Of a stretch of 52,163 nt of DNA, positions 1 through 7,412 are shown one piece after another. The stretch's first letter is position 1; every line of letters begins with the position of its first letter. Source of the DNA: Oscillospiraceae bacterium (GTDB lineage: Bacteria > Bacillota > Clostridia > Oscillospirales > Oscillospiraceae); contig JAAWQS010000013.1 of the NCBI GenBank assembly GCA_022800665.1, forward strand, positions 1 to 52,163, in the 5' to 3' direction. The position numbers and the translations under genes were made by a program. Under the pieces are notes generated by a model, which was given only the letters and a program-made list of their open reading frames with translations, made no database searches and was not told the DNA's origin.

Positions 1-97
1 TTGGGCGTCCTTTCTTCCCTGTATATTCCGGCGGCAGCAGTGGCTGAATTCGCTTCCATTGTTCATCTGTTACATCATAATTTTCATATCTTTCCAT
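1..97 (-). CDS. IS5-family transposase, N-terminal fragment (runs off the window)
   Basis: Reading leftward from the ATG at 97, the first 32 codons begin MERYENYDVTDEQW, continue through KRIQPLLPPE and end in GKKGRP. This is the typical beginning of IS5-family transposases (the DUF4096-like domain: a D-x-x-W helix, then a PLLPP turn and a basic G-R-P). The DDE catalytic domain lies beyond the window edge. The frame is open throughout, so the element may be intact. It is antisense to the toxin-like gene it interrupts. Confidence 0.8.
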   Translation of the reverse strand, partial: MERYENYDVTDEQWKRIQPLLPPEYTGKKGRP

Positions 98-157
98 ACT
101 CTTATCATACTACTCTTTTCCCTTTTGTGCAACTTTTATTTTTCAAACAAGCCCTAG
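1..157 (-). mobile_element. End of an IS5-family insertion sequence (partial)
   Basis: The left edge holds one end of an IS that reads leftward out of the window: the 5' end of a transposase gene plus about 57 bp up to the junction with the interrupted gene. The boundary is placed near 154-157, where CTAG fits the YTAR target duplication known for part of the IS5 family. The other end is outside the window, so neither the terminal repeat nor the duplication can be confirmed. Confidence 0.65.
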
Positions 158-1086
158 AAAAGCTGTCGGTTTCAGAAGCTTTAGCGGACCCAGAAATTGT
201 AAGGTTCTTACGAGAGACTGATAAGCTAGATGAGTTCTTTACTATACAAGAGCAACTTCGAGATGCAGAATATGCAGCAACCGCAAATTATGTTAACGAA
301 ACCTTTCAGACAACTTCTGTAACGGCATCTGATATTGAAAAAATATCTGAGGAGTTTGATTTGTTGCTTCCAAATGAATCATACTCAGAAATAATAGATA
401 ACGGAACAATGGCTGTTACAATAAATCCCTTAGGTACTATCGTAGATATATGGTGGGTTTACGGAGAGATATCAGATACCTCTTTTTGTGTAAAAGTAGC
501 CCTTGTTGATGCGGATAATACGCTAGATGTAGCCAGAGGTAGTTACACACATTACCGTTTAAGTAATTCGCGTTGGGTAAATGTAAACAGTGGTTCGATT
601 AATTTTAGCTGCTCAAATATAACAAATGGTCCAATATATACATGGCATGCGGATAAATATTGGGTTAAGGAAAAATTTGAATATGAAGTAACCATTACGG
701 ATAACGGAACGAGCCAGAAGTTTACAAATAAAGATGAAAAAACAGAACTTAGTAGATATAATTTTGAAGCAAATGCATATAATAAGATGGAAGCAAATGG
801 GGGACAACGACACCATTTTATTCCAGCAAAATCGTTAAGTACAAATGGGTTTAATACTGGCTCAGCGTATTGCATTCGTATGATGACTGATGACCACTAT
901 AATACTGGAAGTTATGGTAGTGCTCAGCATGTCAGTACTATTACTACATTGCTTTCAAAGAGAGCGTATCATGATGCAATTCAGCACGAAGTGGATGATT
1001 TTAAATCCCAGGACGATAGCGAGGGAATATACAGAAATTTACAGGAAAAGTACTATTATGAAATGATTGATTGTATATATTATTAA
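154..1086 (+). CDS. HNH/EndoVII-like nuclease toxin protein, 5'-truncated by the IS
   Basis: The frame is open from the IS border to a TAA at 1086 (about 310 codons), but no credible start or ribosome site survives; the upstream codons are IS sequence read backwards. The first part is acidic and helical, the middle (roughly 420-740 nt) is rich in beta-forming residues. The C-terminal hundred residues have a GGQRHHFIPAKSL motif and a later MMTDDHYNTGSYGS motif. A paired His-His followed by D-H and S-x-G is the layout of AHH/HNH-EndoVII nuclease domains in polymorphic toxins. I infer a secreted or contact-delivered nuclease whose N-terminal delivery part was lost. The small gene 27 nt downstream would be its immunity gene. 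The nuclease assignment rests on motif shape only. The composition is AT-rich compared with the rest of the host part, which suggests transfer. Confidence 0.6.
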   Translation, partial: LEKLSVSEALADPEIVRFLRETDKLDEFFTIQEQLRDAEYAATANYVNETFQTTSVTASDIEKISEEFDLLLPNESYSEIIDNGTMAVTINPLGTIVDIWWVYGEISDTSFCVKVALVDADNTLDVARGSYTHYRLSNSRWVNVNSGSINFSCSNITNGPIYTWHADKYWVKEKFEYEVTITDNGTSQKFTNKDEKTELSRYNFEANAYNKMEANGGQRHHFIPAKSLSTNGFNTGSAYCIRMMTDDHYNTGSYGSAQHVSTITTLLSKRAYHDAIQHEVDDFKSQDDSEGIYRNLQEKYYYEMIDCIYY

Positions 1087-1113
1087 ACAACTCTTTGGAT
1101 TGGATTAATATTT

Positions 1114-1653
1114 ATGAAACATATCAATATTGACCTACATGTAGGAATCGGACTACTAAAACTGGGAATGAATCCAGAACAAATGAAGGCCGCTGTTTTA
1201 CAGCAATGTAAGGAGTTAGTCCCTACAGGAAATCACCGATTAGCCATTTCAGAAGATCGAGAAATAAACGGTATACAGTACCGGCGTTATTTTTGTAACC
1301 ATTTGTTTTTTTTAATAGCATTTAAGGGCGATTCTGCTGTCGAAATAGGTTTTAATAAACTTATAAAAGACACAGCCGTTATTTCCCTCTATGGTATGGA
1401 TGCTTTTGCCACGCCTGCCGAGCAATTGATTCTTGCACTGAAAGAATTCAGTTCGTGCCGTTATGACTCAGATGACGAACTGCTCAGCACAGAGTATGAG
1501 TTTGATGAGATTGGAATCCGGCTTTGGCGACAGGATGCATTTCACCCCAAACTGCTTTTGGATGAAGACTATATGAATATGATGTACCGAGTAATTGATG
1601 ATATGCGTGAATTTCTTTACTTTGACATCGTAGCGGTTAGAAGTAAAGATTAA
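1114..1653 (+). CDS. Putative immunity protein for the upstream toxin
   Basis: 179 residues with no signal peptide or membrane segment: a soluble, slightly acidic protein. It starts MKHINIDLHVGIGLLKLGMN, a G-x-x-x-L-G-M opening seen in several small immunity-like families, and contains alternating strand-like stretches (YRRYFCNHLFFLIAF, EFDEIGIRLWRQDAF). It follows the nuclease-like gene by 27 nt on the same strand, is equally AT-rich, and is followed by a terminator at 1720. The immunity role is inferred from position and size; I do not recognise a named family. Confidence 0.5.
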   Translation: MKHINIDLHVGIGLLKLGMNPEQMKAAVLQQCKELVPTGNHRLAISEDREINGIQYRRYFCNHLFFLIAFKGDSAVEIGFNKLIKDTAVISLYGMDAFATPAEQLILALKEFSSCRYDSDDELLSTEYEFDEIGIRLWRQDAFHPKLLLDEDYMNMMYRVIDDMREFLYFDIVAVRSKD

Positions 1654-1719
1654 AGATTTTTTTCGCTTCATCCCATTGCAGAAGTCATGAGAAGCCGCAG
1701 CAGTCACAGAAACAGGCAG

Positions 1720-1756
1720 AACCCCGGAGAGGCAGTCGCTCTCCGGGGTTCCTTTT
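1720..1756 (+). terminator. Rho-independent terminator after the toxin/immunity pair
   Basis: A perfect 12-bp stem (AACCCCGGAGAG / CTCTCCGGGGTT) with a 7-nt loop, followed by CCTTTTG. Confidence 0.8.
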
Positions 1757-1825
1757 GCCGATAGGCTTACTGTTCCTTACGGAACTGGTCAAGCCATTTG
1801 CAGATGTAAGCTGAGCAAAAAAGAG

Positions 1826-1854
1826 TGGACAAAATATGGGAAGCGTATTATAAT
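1826..1854 (+). promoter_or_regulatory. Sigma-A promoter of the methyltransferase gene
   Basis: TGGACA at 1826-1831 and TATAAT at 1849-1854 with a 17-bp spacer, 43 nt before the start codon at 1898. Confidence 0.7.
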
Positions 1855-1897
1855 AGTTTGGTAAGTAGAGTTCTCAAAACAGGAGTAAACGCTTAAC

Positions 1898-3031
1898 ATG
1901 AACAAAGTGAAAGAGATTCGAAAAGAACGGGGTATGTCACAAACGCTTTTGGCGGAAAAGATTGATATAAGCCGCAAATATCTTTCTATGATTGAACGGC
2001 AGATTGCTGCGCCATCCGTATCCATCGCATTAAGAATCGGCGGCGCATTGGGCGTTTCGTTGGACAAAGTGTTTATTGATCTGACGTCCGGAACGCCTGC
2101 GGCCTATCCGCAGCCCATTAAATTTATAGATTTGTTCTGCGGGATCGGCGGGTTCCGGTATGCGGCGCAAGCCGCCTTTTCTCACCTGGGCGTTCCGGGA
2201 AAGTGCGTTTTCAGCAGCGATATCGACCGGTTCGCCCAAGAGAGCTACGCCGCCAATTTCGGCGAAAGACCCGCTGGAGATATTACGAAAGTTGATGCGG
2301 CGGAAATACCTGATTTTGACGTGCTTTTTGCCGGATTTCCATGTCAGTCTTTCTCTATCTGCGGCTTACAAAAGGGCTTTGCGGATACCACAAGAGGAAC
2401 GCTCTTCTTCGATATTGCAAGGATCATCAAGGAAAAACAGCCGCAGGCATTTGTTCTTGAAAATGTCAAAAATCTGGCAAGCCACGATCATGGAAAAACG
2501 CTGAAAACGATTTTAGAGGTACTGCGGGACGAATTAGATTATCATGTAGCCTATAACCTGCTCAACGCCTTGGATTTTGGACTGCCGCAGAAGAGGGAGA
2601 GAATCCTGATCGTCGGGTCCAAGAAACCGTTTGTTATGGACTGGTCTTTTGAGATCAAAGAAAAAAAGACCTTAAACGATATTCTCGAACAAGACGTGGA
2701 CCCAAAGCATTTCGCCTCGCCTGAGATTGTAGAAAAACGAAAAGCGCGCCACAAGGCAACGCAAACGCCGTCGATCTGGCATGAAAACAAGTCTGGCAAT
2801 ATCTCGTCCTATCCCTATAGCTGCGCGCTGCGTGCAGGCGCGAGTTACAATTATCTTTTAGTAAATGGAGAGAGGCGTTTAACGCCGCGAGAGATGCTTC
2901 GACTGCAAGGTTTTCCCGATTCTTTTAAGATCGTGGTATCCGACGCGCAGACGCGCAAGCAGGCCGGTAACGCAATACCGGTCGATCTGGTAGCGAAAGT
3001 TATTGAAAGATTTCTTCCGCTGGCCTTTTAA
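1898..3031 (+). CDS. dcm: DNA (cytosine-5-)-methyltransferase with N-terminal HTH domain
   Basis: Transfers a methyl group from S-adenosylmethionine to C5 of cytosine at a specific DNA site. 377 residues. Residues 1-60 are an XRE-type helix-turn-helix (RKERGMSQTLLAEKIDIS), as in m5C methylases that repress their own promoter. The catalytic part starts at about 75 with motif I (DLFCGIGG), then motif IV with the catalytic Cys149 (GFPCQS), motif VI ENV at 188-190, motif VIII (GLPQKRERI), a target-recognition stretch, motif IX (RRLTPREMLRLQGFP) and motif X (QAGNAIPVDLV). All key residues are present, so it should be active. An AGGAG lies 14 nt before the ATG. The downstream Vsr gene fits a CC(A/T)GG-like or other T:G-repair-requiring specificity, but the target cannot be read from the sequence. 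Autoregulation through the HTH is inferred. Confidence 0.93.
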   Translation: MNKVKEIRKERGMSQTLLAEKIDISRKYLSMIERQIAAPSVSIALRIGGALGVSLDKVFIDLTSGTPAAYPQPIKFIDLFCGIGGFRYAAQAAFSHLGVPGKCVFSSDIDRFAQESYAANFGERPAGDITKVDAAEIPDFDVLFAGFPCQSFSICGLQKGFADTTRGTLFFDIARIIKEKQPQAFVLENVKNLASHDHGKTLKTILEVLRDELDYHVAYNLLNALDFGLPQKRERILIVGSKKPFVMDWSFEIKEKKTLNDILEQDVDPKHFASPEIVEKRKARHKATQTPSIWHENKSGNISSYPYSCALRAGASYNYLLVNGERRLTPREMLRLQGFPDSFKIVVSDAQTRKQAGNAIPVDLVAKVIERFLPLAF

Positions 3032-3129
3032 TTTGCTGCGATTCAATTTTCTTTTCGCACTGCTGGAATTGTGCAATAGAGCGTGCTATAATACGACTAC
3101 ACTGCATGTGATTGCGGAGGTATTGGACC

Positions 3130-3273
3130 ATGAGAGAACCGCGATTAAGAACTGTCAATAAGGCTGTGGCTCCATTTCATCCAAACTGCTTTCCAGCAAA
3201 ATTTATCAATACGTTAGCCAGAGAAATTGTATACATGTCGGCAACCAAATCCTCTATGTCGGACCGTCTCTGA
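3130..3273 (+). pseudogene. 47-codon ORF between methylase and vsr; possible remnant of a restriction gene
   Basis: Starts MREPRLRTVNKAVAPFHPN and ends SMSDRL. It has a good ribosome site (GCGGAGG, 9 nt before the ATG) and a TATAAT at 3087-3092 upstream, which are signals of a once-expressed gene. It occupies the place where a type II restriction gene often sits between an m5C methylase and vsr. No domain is recognisable. Either a truncated restriction gene or a genuine small protein; I favour the former. Confidence 0.4.
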
Positions 3274-3299
3274 ACAGATAGAGCGGTAGTCCAAAAAAT

Positions 3300-3770
3300 A
3301 TGGCTGATATTTTTGATAAAAAGAAACGTTCCGAAATCATGGGAAAGGTTCGGTCGAACAACAATAAGTCTACCGAATTAAAATTGATCCAAGTGTTTGC
3401 GGAATACAACATTACAGGCTGGAAACGGAACTATCCTGTGAAGGGCCGCCCGGATTTTGTCTTTCTTAAAAAGAAAATTGCCGTTTTTGTTGACGGCTGC
3501 TTCTGGCATGGGCACGATTGCCGTAATACCAGGCCATCGGACAACGCGCAATATTGGGAGAAAAAACGAGCTCGGAATATAAAGCGCGATGCGGAAGTGA
3601 CTCTGCTGTTTGAACAGCGCGGCTGGAGCGTCATCCGTATTTGGGAATGCGAACTGAAAAAAGCAAACAGGGCAAAGCTGCTGGAGAAACTGGAAATTAT
3701 CGGAATCCAGGAAAAAAATGCCCTCGGTATTACAACGCCAATCGTCAATCATGAAAGGAGCGCACCATGA
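3300..3770 (+). CDS. vsr: Very short patch repair endonuclease (Vsr)
   Basis: Nicks DNA 5' of the T in T:G mismatches that arise when 5-methylcytosine deaminates at sites of the partner methylase. 156 residues, the usual length. Family signatures are in order: SEIMGKVRSNNNKSTE near the start, GRPDFVF with the metal-binding Asp52, VFVDGCFWHGHDC (W69, H70, H72, C74; Zn and active site), then W-x-x-K-x-x-x-N-x-x-R-D and a GWSVIRIWECEL tail. The start has only a weak ribosome site. Its stop overlaps the next start as ATGA. Confidence 0.93.
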   Translation: MADIFDKKKRSEIMGKVRSNNNKSTELKLIQVFAEYNITGWKRNYPVKGRPDFVFLKKKIAVFVDGCFWHGHDCRNTRPSDNAQYWEKKRARNIKRDAEVTLLFEQRGWSVIRIWECELKKANRAKLLEKLEIIGIQEKNALGITTPIVNHERSAP

Positions 3771-4243
3771 ACAACGAAGAAAAGATTTTGCACTTGCTGA
3801 CTGAAATGAAAGCAGAAATGGACAAGCGGTTCGACAAAGTCGATGAGCGGTTCGACAAGGTCGACGACCGGCTTGACAAAGTCGATGAGCGGTTCGACAA
3901 GGTCGATGAGCGGCTTGACAAAGTCGATGAGCGGCTTGACAAAGTCGATGAGCGGCTTGACAAAGTCGACGAGCGGTTCGACAAGGTCGACGAGCGGTTC
4001 GACAAGGTCGACGAGCGGCTGCAGGAACTGGATGCCCGCTCCCTAAAGTCCGCCGTTCTGTTGGAGACAGACGTTTCTCGCGACATCCACCTTCTTTACG
4101 AAGGGTATAGCGAGATAAGCAAGAAACTGGACACCCTGGCAACCAAAGAGCAAGTGGAGGAGTTATCAGACGATGTAGCCGTAATCAAGGAAGTCGTCAG
4201 CCGCCACAGTGTGGATATCGGAAAGCTGAAGAAAGCGCAGTAA
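3767..4243 (+). CDS. Coiled-coil protein built of seven-residue repeats
   Basis: 158 residues. After a 20-residue helical start come nine consecutive copies of R[F/L]DKVD[E/D] and a tenth degenerate copy, a perfect heptad pattern expected to form a long parallel coiled coil. The C-terminal 60 residues (from RSLKSAVLLETDVSRD to VDIGKLKKAQ) are also helical and highly charged. No membrane segment or enzymatic motif. It overlaps vsr by 4 nt and may be cotranscribed with the methylase/vsr genes. Proteins of this design are common in Clostridia with no known role; function unknown. Confidence 0.8.
   Translation: MNNEEKILHLLTEMKAEMDKRFDKVDERFDKVDDRLDKVDERFDKVDERLDKVDERLDKVDERLDKVDERFDKVDERFDKVDERLQELDARSLKSAVLLETDVSRDIHLLYEGYSEISKKLDTLATKEQVEELSDDVAVIKEVVSRHSVDIGKLKKAQ
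3827..4015 (+). repeat. 21-bp tandem repeat, nine copies, inside the coiled-coil gene
   Basis: Nine in-frame 21-bp units of the form CGG[TT/CT][C/T]GACAA[A/G]GTCGA[T/C]GAG, with only a few synonymous differences between neighbours. The near identity of units suggests recent expansion or slippage, so copy number may vary between strains. Confidence 0.9.
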
Positions 4244-4588
4244 TCCTGGTCTCTGCTAACGCCACAGTACCCCCTCTCCCCCGATACTACCCGCCGCCAA
4301 TCACGAAGGAGAGTATACTGTATGTGCGGGAATTTTTTAGTGGAGCATCTATAGATAAATGCGAAAATTCCGCTCCGACATCTGGTCCGCTTTCTGGCCG
4401 GATGCGCCACTGGCAATGCCGGGAGCCGTAAAGAGGGCAGAAGTCTTGCCGGACCGTCTGCCCTCTTAAACTGTCAGTGAGGAGAACCGCTCCGGCCCCG
4501 GAATCTTAAGGAAAATGTAATAAACTCCCCTCTATGTTCTTAAAGAGGCCTATGGTACAATAGAAAAGAAAGGTGGAAATAATCCCAT
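4244..4588. other. Intergenic region with an 11-bp inverted repeat and a weak promoter
   Basis: 345 bp without a gene. AAGAGGGCAGA at 4431-4441 pairs with TCTGCCCTCTT at 4457-4467 across a 15-nt loop but has no T-run on either side, so termination is uncertain. TACAAT at 4556-4561 is a possible -10 for the response regulator gene, and AGGTGG at 4571-4576 is its ribosome site. No ORF, tRNA or riboswitch was seen. Confidence 0.5.
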
Positions 4589-5275
4589 ATGGCAAACATA
4601 TTGATCTGTGACGACGAGCGCGATATCGTCACTGCACTGAAAATCTATCTATCGTCCGAGGGCTACGGTCTGTACGAAGCCTATACGGGCCGCGAGGCGC
4701 TGGAGATTGTGCGCAAGCACAACATCCATCTTGTTCTGATGGACATCATGATGCCGGAGATGGACGGCATTTCCGCCACAGCGAAGCTGCGGGAGGAGTA
4801 CAACATCCCGATCATCCTCCTCACGGCCAAGAGCGAGGATACCGACAAGGTGTTGGGTCTGAACATCGGCGCGGACGACTACATCACCAAGCCCTTCAAT
4901 CCCATTGAGGTCCTGGCCCGCGTGCGTTCCCAGCTGCGGCGGTATACCACGCTGGGGGGCATGGAGCAGAAGCCCAGCAAGCTGGTCATTGGCCCCATTG
5001 CGGTAGACGACGAGACGAAGAGCGTCACCGTAGATGGGGAGGGCGTGAATCTGACGCCCATTGAGTACAACATTTTATTGCTGCTGATGCGCCATCCGGG
5101 GCGGGTCTACTCCTCTGCGCAGATTTACGAGCAGGTGTGGAACGAAGCTGCTTTTGGGTCCGAGGGCGCGGTGGCGGTACACATCCGGCACCTGCGGGAA
5201 AAGCTGGAGATCAATCCGTCAGACCCCCGGTATTTGAAGGTGGTGTGGGGCCTGGGATATAAAATAGAGCCGTAA
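4589..5275 (+). CDS. OmpR-family response regulator
   Basis: 228 residues. Receiver domain 1-115 with the acidic pocket D8/D9, phosphoacceptor Asp52 (LVLMDIMMPEMDG), T79 and K101 (DDYITKPF), then a winged-helix DNA-binding domain from about 130 (NLTPIEYNILLLL, GRVYSSAQIYEQVW, VHIRHLREKLE, VVWGLGYKIE). It forms a pair with the histidine kinase starting 49 nt downstream. No target operon is obvious in the window; autoregulation is possible. Confidence 0.93.
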   Translation: MANILICDDERDIVTALKIYLSSEGYGLYEAYTGREALEIVRKHNIHLVLMDIMMPEMDGISATAKLREEYNIPIILLTAKSEDTDKVLGLNIGADDYITKPFNPIEVLARVRSQLRRYTTLGGMEQKPSKLVIGPIAVDDETKSVTVDGEGVNLTPIEYNILLLLMRHPGRVYSSAQIYEQVWNEAAFGSEGAVAVHIRHLREKLEINPSDPRYLKVVWGLGYKIEP

Positions 5276-5324
5276 GCGGTTCGCCGGAGCGGCTGCGCCG
5301 CCGCTTGTGATGGGAGGTCTTTGC

Positions 5325-7292
5325 ATGAAGCATGATTTACGGGGGAGCCTTGCCGCCAAGTGTGCGGCGGTATTTCTGCTGGCGTTTACTTTTTCGGGAG
5401 CTTTGGCAGGCTGCGTCATTGTCTTTTTCCAGTCCTACGGCTACGGCGTTCAGGACAGCTTCACGGAAGACCCGCTGTTCCTGTCGGATGTCACGGCGGC
5501 AATGGGCATGGCTCTGGATAAAACCCTGGAGCCGGACAGCTATTCCGAATACAGGCTGAACGCTTACTTCACCGGATTTTCCGCGCTGATCTACGACGGC
5601 GAGCCAACGGAGGAAAACTTTGTCGGCTCCTGGTCAGAAATCCCGGAGCGCATTTTTGCAGAATACACCAAAGTCCTTCACGACTCCCGCGCCGCTGCGG
5701 GATACTATACGGTAAAAGGCTATCTATCGGAGCCGCTGCAAAAGGGCAGTATATTTCAGCGGAATCTGCACATCTACAATTTTCTTCACTCCTTTCCCTA
5801 TGCCGCAACGGCGCTGCTGGCCGTTTTCTTAGCCACAGCGTCGCTGGCTCTGCTGGTATTTCTTCTCTGCGCCGCCGGACACAAGGCCGGGAAAAGCGGT
5901 ATTTACCCCAACTGGCAGGACAAAATCCCGCTGGACCTGTATCTGTTGTGCGACGTCATGCTGTTTTCGGTCTGCATACTGATGGTAGGCGAATTTGGTT
6001 CCTGGAACGGCTACGCTCCCCTGCTGATCTACTTTGCGCCTCTGATGCTGTCTCTGCTGTGCGCCGGTTCCGTTGCGCTGGCTGCGCTGCTGACTCTGGC
6101 TACGCGGCTGAAGCTGGGCAGATGGTGGCGGAACACCGTCTGTTACCGTGTTCTTCGGTGGTGCCGGAAGCTGTGGCGGCGGTGCTGGGCGGCGGTGACG
6201 GAGCTTGTAAGCATTCTGCCGCTGACCTGGCGTGCGGTCTTAGGGGCGGGGGGCTTATTGGTGGTACAGTCTTTTTTGATTCAGTGCTCGTTTTTGTCAT
6301 ACGACGGCGGCATCTTTTTCCTCCTCGCCCTGGCTCTGGACCTGGCCCTGCTGGTTGGCACGGCCTGGCTGACCCATCAGCTGCAAATACTCCAGGCGAT
6401 GGGAAAGTCCCTGGCCGCCGGGGACCTGGAGGCCCAGCTGGACACGCGGAAGCTGTTTTTAGACATAAAGACCCATGCCGAGTCGCTCAACGCCATTGGC
6501 GCGGGGATGAACGAGGCGGTGAACCGGCGGATGCGTTCGGAGCGTCTGAAGACGGAGCTGATTACCAATGTATCCCACGACATCAAGACGCCGCTGACCA
6601 GCATTGTCAACTATGTGGACCTGCTGAAAAAGGAGGACCTCCCCCCTGCCGCCGCCGAGTATGTGGCGGTGCTGGACCGGCAGTCCAGCCGTCTGAAGAA
6701 GCTGACGGAGGACTTGGTGGAGGCCAGCAAGGCGTCCACCGGGAACGTGGCGGTCCATCTGGAGCCGATTGTCGTGAACGAGATCATCCACCAGGCGGTG
6801 GGCGACTACGACGAGCGTCTGGCCGCCGGTCATCTGGACGTGGTGGTCAACACCTACGAGGGCAACCTCATGGCGCTGACAGACGGACGCCTGCTGTGGC
6901 GGGTGCTGGACAATCTGCTGAGCAATGTGTGCAAATACGCGATGGCGGGAACGCGGGTCTATGTGGACCTGGGCGTGAGAGACGGCATGGTGCTGCTGGC
7001 GGTGAAGAACATCTCCCGCGACCCGCTGAACGTCAACGCGGAGGAACTGATGGAGCGATTTGTCCGGGGCGACGCCTCCCGCCACACCGAGGGCAGCGGA
7101 CTGGGTCTGAACATCGCCCGGAGTTTGATGGATTTAATGGGCGGATCGTTCCAGCTCAGCGTGGACGGAGATTTGTTCAAGGCGGAGCTGTTGCTGAAGA
7201 AAGCGGAAGAAAAGCCGTTAAAGCCGTTGGAAAAGCCTATCCGTCTGAGCCTGGAAAAGAGTTCCGATCTGCCGGAGAGCTGCTCCCCATAA
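5325..7292 (+). CDS. Membrane sensor histidine kinase, multi-TM sensor
   Basis: Partner of the regulator upstream. The ATG at 5325 is chosen because GGGAGG at 5312-5317 is 7 nt before it; the earlier in-frame GTG/ATG at 5307/5310 overlap that site. 655 residues. A first membrane segment near the N-terminus, an extracytoplasmic loop of about 120 residues, then five more hydrophobic segments between roughly residues 158 and 350, a HAMP-like stretch, the dimerisation helix with phosphoacceptor His418 (NVSHDIKTPL), an N-box (DNLLSNVCKY) and G-box (GSGLGLNIARSL). The architecture resembles large VanS/BceS-like sensors of Clostridia; the ligand is unknown. The C-terminal tail after the ATPase domain (KKAEEKPLKPLEKP) is a Lys/Pro-rich extension. 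Confidence 0.9.
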   Translation: MKHDLRGSLAAKCAAVFLLAFTFSGALAGCVIVFFQSYGYGVQDSFTEDPLFLSDVTAAMGMALDKTLEPDSYSEYRLNAYFTGFSALIYDGEPTEENFVGSWSEIPERIFAEYTKVLHDSRAAAGYYTVKGYLSEPLQKGSIFQRNLHIYNFLHSFPYAATALLAVFLATASLALLVFLLCAAGHKAGKSGIYPNWQDKIPLDLYLLCDVMLFSVCILMVGEFGSWNGYAPLLIYFAPLMLSLLCAGSVALAALLTLATRLKLGRWWRNTVCYRVLRWCRKLWRRCWAAVTELVSILPLTWRAVLGAGGLLVVQSFLIQCSFLSYDGGIFFLLALALDLALLVGTAWLTHQLQILQAMGKSLAAGDLEAQLDTRKLFLDIKTHAESLNAIGAGMNEAVNRRMRSERLKTELITNVSHDIKTPLTSIVNYVDLLKKEDLPPAAAEYVAVLDRQSSRLKKLTEDLVEASKASTGNVAVHLEPIVVNEIIHQAVGDYDERLAAGHLDVVVNTYEGNLMALTDGRLLWRVLDNLLSNVCKYAMAGTRVYVDLGVRDGMVLLAVKNISRDPLNVNAEELMERFVRGDASRHTEGSGLGLNIARSLMDLMGGSFQLSVDGDLFKAELLLKKAEEKPLKPLEKPIRLSLEKSSDLPESCSP

Positions 7293-7375
7293 TGGAGCGT
7301 CCCCCCTGCTGCATGTCAAATAAACCCCTGGAGGGGTTCTCCGGTTAAAGATTGCTACAGTTCATAGGACTCTCA

Positions 7376-7408
7376 AAAAAGCAGGACAACCGTTTTGTCC
7401 TGCTTTTT
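7376..7408. terminator. Bidirectional terminator between convergent genes
   Basis: GCAGGACAA / TTGTCCTGC, 9-bp stem with a 5-nt loop, A-run on the left and T-run on the right. It serves the kinase gene (+) and the EEP-family gene (-). Confidence 0.85.
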
Positions 7409-7412
7409 GTAT

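Noticed and set aside
3378-4142. Minus-strand frame with Arg/Cys/Thr repeats
   Set aside because: It is the antisense reading of the 21-bp heptad repeats.
4431-4467. Inverted repeat as a definite terminator
   Set aside because: 11-bp stem with a 15-nt loop but no T-run on either side; left undecided.
5948-7348. Long plus-strand open frame inside the kinase gene
   Set aside because: Shadow frame of high-GC coding DNA; the kinase frame has all family motifs.
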